A DNA stretch of 64,000 nucleotides, from positions 71,690,997 to 71,754,996 of the forward strand of contig CM019067.1 of assembly GCA_009667805.1 (NCBI GenBank), given 5' to 3'. This DNA is from Leptobrachium leishanense (taxonomy: Eukaryota > Chordata > Amphibia > Anura > Megophryidae). Every line of letters begins with the position of its first letter. Position 1 is the first letter of the stretch. Positions 58,426 to 64,000 of the stretch are shown here, in pieces. The notes beneath the pieces were generated by a model, which did not search any database, was not told the origin of the DNA, and was given only the letters and a program-made list of their open reading frames with translations. Both the position numbers and the translations under genes were made by a program.

Positions 58426-59840
58426 CCGTTAGTCTGTGGCTGCAAGCAAACTAACGCTTCTTATACAAAGTAATCCGCCGTAACAGCCCACCCACAATGA
58501 TGAGTGAGGCTCGGCAGGATTCGCAGCGGAGCTCTTATGGTTAATGAGTGAGCCGTTAAATGTAATGGCCCCCCTTCCTTCCTTAACGGCTCGCTTACAA
58601 CAGGGCCCATGTTTTCCATTCTTATATGGAATAACAGTAGTTTATGCATCTACACACAATTTTTCTTGTTTTATTTTCTTGAGTAATGAAATATAATCCA
58701 TACTCTTCCAGTCCCTAGTCATGTTCTAGTTTTATTAATTTTTTTTTACTTTTCAAGCAGGAATGGAAATCCTCCAAATGGCTATAGTGGGGTCACTGGC
58801 ACGTTTTACGAATCTGCAGTGTAGCTGTTTGGCTTTTCTTTTTGTTCGAGCCCTGACCTCGAGAGAAGGAACTTCTCTTTGTTCTCCGTTTTGTGTGTGG
58901 ATGCAGGGTCATTCTTTGTTGAAATGCGATGTTCATGTGATGTTCTCCAAGTGTCAGTAGGTAGCGGAGAGGAAGGCATTTTTATGAATAGTCCCTGGGT
59001 TATTTCAATTTTCATCCCCCCCCCCCCTATTCAACTTCTTCTTTTTGTCTGTTAATCACAATGAAGCCCACCTGCAGGATCTGTCCTTTTGTTGTCTATT
59101 TCTCGCTTCCTATTATATATTTAGACAAGCCTGGTACACATTAGGACTGAGGTTAGGAAAGTACCGTGTATTTGACAAACCTGAAAGTTCCTGAAAAAGT
59201 TTAAAACAAACCTCGACAAATATCTGTATGTTGTGTGAATGCATGTTTATACACTTTTCACCACACATGTCTTTATATCTCTTTTAACTACACAGTTTCT
59301 GCATCATCCTTTATTGTGTTCTATAATGGTATAGGTCAATACAGTCAGTGTGTCTTAATTGATTCCTGTAATATTTTAGCAGGCTCTGGCAAGATATTTC
59401 TAATAGGTCAGGTTGTTTTAAAATGTTGGAATTGCCCTGGGATTTATTCTTGGATTTATATTCTTGTTCTTTTTCAATTGATGTTAAAATCCTGTCCTTG
59501 GCTCTGTAGTCAATATAAATTAAAGTCTGGTGACCATACTAAAGGGGTTATTCATGACATACTGTTTTTTGCAACCTCAATAAGCCAGAGAGGGAAATTC
59601 AAACAGCGGTAGGAGGAGCTTCTTTGATGAAACAAACTTCTCCTGCCATTGCTTAACCCTTTCCCACTGTAGGGCGTACTATGCCATCCCTGCGGTGGGT
59701 GGGCCTTGAAGCCTAGTTCGCCCTGCCGACTTCAAAGGACCTCTCTGCGGCGCGCCCTCGGCTGCTGTGGGACTGATGGTAAGCGATATCGCTTACCCTA
59801 GGGTGGTACAGTTCGGATCCTCTTGGACAGATATAACCGG
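58426..59840. other. Intron-like unassigned stretch
   Basis: Poly-C run at 59018-59027. TTAACCCTTTCCCACTGTAG at 59653 resembles a TTAA-family end without a partner. No exon recognised. Confidence 0.45.
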
Positions 59841-59844
59841 TATC

Positions 59845-60835
59845 AGGAGTAATAAACAGATATTGCCATGCGATTAGGCTTGATACAATTTCCTATGGGG
59901 TGCACAGACAGTATACCCAAACGCCTTGTGATTAGGCCTCTGCAAAGTACCTATTCTGTACAAACAAACAGAGTGGATGGAACACCTTGTGATTATGCTT
60001 CAGCAAAAATACCTCTTCGGTATTAACAGTAGGGCTGCAACTAACGATTATGAGAATAATCGATTAGTTGGCCGATTTATTATTTCGATTAATTGATTCT
60101 TTGGAATAGAAAAAAAATTGTTTACTTAAAAGGAATTTTATGTAAATAAATAACCACAACCCCCTTCCCTTTTGATGGTGTCAGCATGAAATCGGGGTTA
60201 ATAAGCTAAAGTGGTCAGGGTGCGTAGAGTGTCCCTTTGAACAAACTGAGTGGGAGGAGGGACTGGAGGTGGAAGGGAGTGGCTTTGTTCAAGTGACTTG
60301 ACCTGAGTGTTAGAGGGAGTGGGTGGGTATGGACAAAAGACTGGATCTGAGTGTGGGAGTGAGTTTGGGGAAAGGGACCAGACCAAAAGGAGGGAATGGC
60401 AGTTCCCAACCAAAGAGGGTGTGACAGGGAGGGTTGGGGTGGTGGCACAGGACTCCAGCTTCAAGTAAGGATAAAACACAGGCATACAGCTCCTTCACCC
60501 AGTGGCAGTATCCTATTGTTTGTGTTATTGTTCTGCTACTGTTGTAAATGGAATAAAAACAAACTGGTTGTGTCTGACATAACCTTAGAACTGAATCATA
60601 CCTAGTAAAGCAGCGGTGCATCTTCTCCAATCAGCTCCGAAGCAGAGGTTCTATACGTTTAACTCAGTCTGACTCTAAACAGTGTGTGTGCTGCACACAG
60701 GACGATTAATCGACCCCGACTAATCGATAATGGAAATAGTTGACAACCAATTTAATAATCGATTAGTTGTTTCATCCCTAATTAACAGACAGACTGAACT
60801 AAACACCTTGTGATTAGGCTTCAGCACAAATACCT
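59845..60835 (+). repeat. ~61-bp tandem repeat, about 4 units, broken by hAT insertions
   Basis: Units begin near CGATTAGGCTTGATAC (59870), CCTTGTGATTAGGCCTCTGC (59932), CCTTGTGATTATGCTTCAGC (59984) and, after the hAT element, CCTTGTGATTAGGCTTCAGC (60804). A second hAT follows in the last unit at 60842. Confidence 0.75.
60030..60780. mobile_element. Non-autonomous hAT element A2, shorter sibling of A1
   Basis: 751 bp, ends TAGGGCTGCAACTAACGATT and, inverted, TAGGGATGAAACAACTAATC. It is flanked by perfect ATTAACAG duplications (60022-60029, 60781-60788). The interior is collinear with A1 (GGTCAGGGTGCGTAGAGTGT, GACTTGACCTGAGTGTTAGA, CTGGTTGTGTCTGACATAAC). Confidence 0.92.
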
Positions 60836-60841
60836 GGAGAC

Positions 60842-61376
60842 TAGGGCTGTGCAATTAATTGCAATCGCAATCGAATCGCGATTTCCGACCCTGCAATTTC
60901 TAAATCGCATAAGGCTGCAATTTTCGGCTCCCTGTTAACTTCCGGCGGCATGGTGCTTTGGGCGCTCGCAGGGGGAACCACGTGACGAGCCACGTTCTCA
61001 CGGCTCGTCACCTGGTTCCCTCAGGCGAGCGCCCAAGCTCCATGCCGCCAGAAGTTAACGGGGAGCCGAACAAGTGGCGCACAGAGGTGAGCTGGGGTGA
61101 TATCCATGTGCTGGGCAGTATATCCATGAGCTGGGGCAGTATATCCATGTGCTGGGGCAGTATATCCATGTGCTGGGGCAGTATATCCATGTGCTGGGGC
61201 AGTATATCCATGTGCTGGGGCAGTATATCCATGTGCTGGATACTGAATACATTTAGAATGTATGTAGCATGTTTGAAAAAGCAAAAACAATTGTCTAAAT
61301 CGCAAATAAAATCGCAATCGCAATATTCATTCAAGAAATCGCAATATGATTATTTTGTCAATATTGCACAGCCCTA
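60842..61376. mobile_element. Non-autonomous hAT element B with palindrome and minisatellite
   Basis: 535 bp, ends TAGGGCTGTGCAATTAATTG and, inverted, TAGGGCTGTGCAATATTGAC, flanked by perfect CTGGAGAC duplications (60834-60841, 61377-61384). Sub-terminal AATCGCAATCG repeats occur at both ends. The centre is a GC-rich palindrome (60935-61060) followed by six or seven 21-24-bp units of GCTGGGGCAGTATATCCATG (61110-61240). Confidence 0.92.
61110..61240 (+). repeat. Minisatellite inside hAT element B
   Basis: Units of ATATCCATGTGCTGGGGCAGT, the reverse complement of the unit that fills 23242-24157. Confidence 0.92.
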
Positions 61377-61384
61377 CTGGAGAC

Positions 61385-62242
61385 CCACAGATACACACAA
61401 TTTGGGGTCAAGCGAATGAAGAGTCAATTGGAAAGCCGGATTCGTTAACGGTACGGGTCCTCGTACAAGCCAGAATAAGTCAAAACTATTATTAATGAAT
61501 TTGTTCAAGAGCAGCGATGCAGGAAAATCACTCCACGTCAGCGCGCTGAGGACTCTGTGCACTCACTTTTTAAACCCGGCGGGCACACCTCACTGGGACG
61601 CGCTCCTCCTCTCAGTACCTGAACCTGCTGTGGGAGGTGCTTGGCTCCACCTTGTCGGCAACTGTTCCCAAGACGCAACCGGCTGGTGCGCGTCCGGCCT
61701 GCCCTGCTGCCGGGGATCCAGGCTCCACCCCGGGCTGTAACTGTTGCCAGGGACGCAACAGGCAGGTGCGCATCATCAATACGTGCCCTGCCTCCCAGAT
61801 GCCGCGGCGACTCCCCTCGTATGGCCCGCGATGCCTGTGGGGGTCTGGGCTCCCCCCCCCCCGGATGGCATCAGGCGCCGAGGACGTGACAGGGACATCC
61901 TGAACTCAGGCCGTCCCCCTGCAGCCAATGACGTGCATCAGCTGCTAGGCGTGCTGGCGGTGGGGTCTGCTGCAGTGCCCAGCAAGCGGGGCATGCTAGT
62001 ATGCACTGCCTGCGTTGACTCCCTCCTGCCGGGCACAGTCGAGCCGTATTGGGTCAGATGTGAAATTTTCTACTTGTATTGTCATATCAAAGCCGGGGGG
62101 AGGGGGTTTGATGAGTTTGGATAATGAACATGCAATCTGTAATGATCTTTGAAACCACATATAGTAGGACATGCATACTGCTTTCTTTCTTCAGAGTAAC
62201 CCCATTCAATATTCGTATATGGCATTCCAAATTAGACCTTTC
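61385..62242. other. Unassigned GC-moderate stretch
   Basis: 61640-61900 repeats GACGCAACCGGCTGGTGCG / GACGCAACAGGCAGGTGCG and related blocks in tandem-like fashion, possibly LTR or satellite derived. Frames of 80-126 codons overlap in three frames and show no family resemblance. Confidence 0.4.
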
Positions 62243-62250
62243 ATTTGTGA

Positions 62251-63304
62251 TAGGGTTGCACCGATACCGATACTAGTATCGATATTGGTGCCGATACCGG
62301 GTACTGCAGGAGTACTTGGTACTCGTGCAGTACCCCGATATTTTTTTCCGATACCGGAAGCCGGCATCCTAGGGGCTGGGGCGGCTGTCCGAATGCTCTA
62401 TCAGCATTCGGACAGGCCCTGGAGCTGCTCTCCTAACTTTGTTTATACTTACCTTCCTTTAGCGACGCCGGGAAAGTCGTCGCGCGCGCGCTCCTTGGAA
62501 GGTCCCCAGCCGCGACCACGTGGGACCATGTGATCGCGGCTGGGGTCCTTCCAACGAGCGCACGCGCGGAGACTTTCCCGGCGTCGCTCAGGAAGGTAAG
62601 TATAAACAAAGTGAGCAGCTGCAGGGCCTGTCCGAATGCAAATAGAGCATTCGGACAGGCCCTGCAGCTTCTCTCCGCTCATACTTACCTTCCTTTTAGT
62701 GACGCCGGGAAAGTTTCCCCGCGTGTGCTCGTTGGAAGGACCCCAGCCGCGATCACATGGTCCCACGTGGTCGCGGCTGGGGATCTTCCAAGGAGAGAGC
62801 GTGCGCGCGAAGACTTTCCCGGCGTCGCTAAAGGAAGGTAAGTATGAGCGGAGAGTGAGCTGGGGGGGGCATTTCTATGAGCTGGGGGCAAATCCATGTG
62901 CTGGGGGGCATTATCCATGAGCTGGGGGGGGCATTATCCATGAGCTGGGGCATATTTCCACGAGCGGGGGCAATATCCACGAGCTGGGGGGCAGTATCCA
63001 CGAGCTGGGGGGCAGTATCCACGAGCTGGGGGGGCAGTATCCACGAGCTGGGGGGGCAGTATCCACGAGCTGGGGGGGCATATTTCCACGAGCTGGGGGG
63101 CATTATCCACGAGCTGGGGGGCATTATCCACGAGCTGGGGGGCAGTATCCATGAGACCTGGGGGCTTTATATGAGGTCTGTTCTTATTGGAAAGCGGTCA
63201 AATGACATAAGATAAAAGTATCGGTACTCGGTATCTGTGAGTACTTGAACAAAAGTATCTGTACTCGTACTCGGTCTTAAAAAAGTGGTATCGGTGCATC
63301 CCTA
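62251..63304. mobile_element. Non-autonomous hAT element C with palindromes and minisatellite
   Basis: 1054 bp, ends TAGGGTTGCACCGATACCGA and, inverted, TAGGGATGCACCGATACCAC, flanked by perfect ATTTGTGA duplications (62243-62250, 63305-63312). Sub-terminal GATACCG/CGGTATC repeats. Centre: large palindromes of GGGAAAGTCGTCGCGCGCGC / GCGCGAAGACTTTCCCGGCG and ATTCGGACAGGCCCTG arms (62390-62840), then a minisatellite (62853-63155). Confidence 0.93.
62853..63155 (+). repeat. Minisatellite inside hAT element C
   Basis: About ten units around CCACGAGCTGGGGGGCAGTAT with G-run length variation. Same basic unit as at 61110 and, inverted, 23242. Confidence 0.92.
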
Positions 63305-63444
63305 ATTTGTGATGTTTCTTTTTGTTCATCAGGTAATTTGGCTTTTATAGCAGTACTTTAAATATGTTGTTTTTGTATTAGACCTGCAGTTAAACATCGT
63401 AAAGAGTTCTGAAAACAATATAGTGTAGTAATGAAAGTTTGGAC

Positions 63445-63575
63445 CAGGGATATGAAACTCTGCTGACCTTGTTGTTTCTGAACTTCTACTCCCATGTATC
63501 TCTGGCCATCTGTTGCATTCAAAGAATTCTGGGAATTGTATGCTATCAACTGGTGTGGGGAGTTTGAGATCTCTG
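63445..63575. mobile_element. hAT MITE, second copy of the 54320 family
   Basis: The ends are CAGGGATATGAAACTC and, inverted, CAGAGATCTCAAACTC. Shares GGCCATCTGTTGCATTCAAA and AATTCTGGGAATTGTATGC with 54380-54420. Target duplication unclear. Confidence 0.65.
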
Positions 63576-63802
63576 ATTTTAAACAAAGTAATAAACAAGG
63601 ATTAAAGAAAATCCTTTCGAATTTGTAGAACTCAATGCTGAATTCGTAATGTCTAAAAATCCATCAGGGACATTTTTATTTTGGTGGGGTGCACCTGTAG
63701 ACTTTTACTTTCAAAGCCAGAATTTCCAAGTAAATGAGCATTGTTCACAGTATATAACTTTCCCACAATTTTTTTTTCTTCTTCTTTTTGTCTTTCCTTT
63801 AG
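63576..63802 (+). promoter_or_regulatory. PEX2: End of intron and 3' splice site before the PEX2 coding exon
   Basis: AT-rich sequence ends in a long T/C tract (63768-63800) and AG at 63801-63802. Candidate branch region lies within the 40 bases upstream. The exon starts five bases before the PEX2 ATG. Confidence 0.85.
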
Positions 63803-64000
63803 GCAAAATGGCAGTGACGGAAAACAATATGGAAGACATAAATCCTGTGCTGCGAATAAGTCAACTGGATGCAATTGAATTAAACAAGGCGTTGGAGCAA
63901 TTAATCTGGTCCCAATTTACCAGTTGTTTTCAAGGATTTAAACCAGGACTCTTGATTCGCTTTGAACCAGAGATTAAAGCGTTTTTATGGTTTTTCTTGT
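63803..64000 (+). CDS. PEX2: PEX2 peroxisomal biogenesis factor 2, first 64 codons (coding exon, cut by window end)
   Basis: The exon opens at 63803 after a pyrimidine-rich tract and acceptor (TCTTTCCTTTAG, ending 63802). The ATG is at 63808 and the frame stays open to the window edge, giving 64 codons. The block [19 protein letters not shown] followed by [15 protein letters not shown] and RFEPEIKA matches the conserved N-terminus of vertebrate PEX2 almost residue for residue. The first dozen residues ([12 protein letters not shown]) are the variable part of the family. PEX2 is a peroxisomal membrane RING ubiquitin ligase acting with PEX10 and PEX12 in recycling the import receptor PEX5; the membrane segments and RING lie beyond the window. 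In vertebrates the whole PEX2 coding sequence is usually in one exon preceded by non-coding exons, and the acceptor five bases before the ATG fits this. No stop, frameshift or lost residue is visible, so this is taken as the functional gene. Confidence 0.96.

Noticed and set aside
61495..62124. Overlapping 80-126-codon frames in a GC-richer stretch
   Set aside because: Three frames open at once, internal near-tandem repeats and no recognisable domain.

Overview
The window is non-coding, repeat-dominated vertebrate genomic DNA with only one host gene clearly visible, the start of PEX2 at the right-hand edge. The mobile-element complement points to an amphibian, most likely a frog. It includes a Kolobok-type element (TTAA target, AGGRR ends), piggyBac-like MITEs starting TTAACCTCCC, a Tc1 of the Frog Prince sort, L1 and CR1 LINEs, Penelope-like elements and a probable DIRS end. 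The organism call is inference from these families; no species-specific marker was seen.

Layout. 1-1160: probable 5' end of a DIRS-like retroelement on the minus strand. 1.9-3.4 kb: a 425-bp-period duplication and an LTR-like stretch. 3.7-5.3 kb: a Harbinger-like MITE split by a solo LTR, itself split by a Kolobok MITE. 6.2-6.9 kb: two small MITEs. 9.16-10.06 kb: a long polypyrimidine tract. 10.1-14.4 kb: a TA-target MITE, then a CR1 3' end split by a TTAA MITE and followed by a Harbinger-like MITE. 14.9-16.9 kb: a Tigger/MER2-like MITE and a dead Tc1 with ~210-bp inverted repeats. 17.7-23 kb: Penelope-like fragments on both strands, a palindromic nest of MITEs and hammerhead-like motifs. 23.2-25.2 kb: a ~0.9-kb minisatellite, a GC-rich palindrome and a Harbinger-like MITE. 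26.2-26.9 kb: an L2/Rex-type LINE tail.

27.4-35.5 kb is a four-level nest. A Harbinger-like MITE contains a 5'-truncated L1, the L1 contains a solo LTR, and the LTR contains a nearly complete Penelope-like element with 1.24-kb inverted arms. Each of the three inner insertions is bounded by a target-site duplication (exact for L1 and the Penelope-like element, 4 of 5 bases for the LTR). 35.5-51.3 kb is packed with MITEs (TA-target AGGCTRGGG family, TTAA family, hAT and TTA families), a solo LTR with a perfect 5-bp duplication, tRNA-derived SINE copies and a CR1 end.

From 51.3 kb the sequence looks more like an intron. A TATA-less housekeeping-type promoter (TCTCGCGAGA plus a ZNF143-type site and a good splice donor) sits near 51.9-52.03 kb. 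It is a candidate first exon of PEX2, whose coding exon opens at 63,803 behind a pyrimidine-rich acceptor. The interval holds four hAT elements with perfect 8-bp duplications, nested hAT MITEs, and two copies of an unusual palindrome-plus-minisatellite module also found at 23-24.4 kb.

Nearly all long open frames are by-products of repeats (minisatellites, the pyrimidine tract) or decayed transposon genes. None of the transposon genes is intact.
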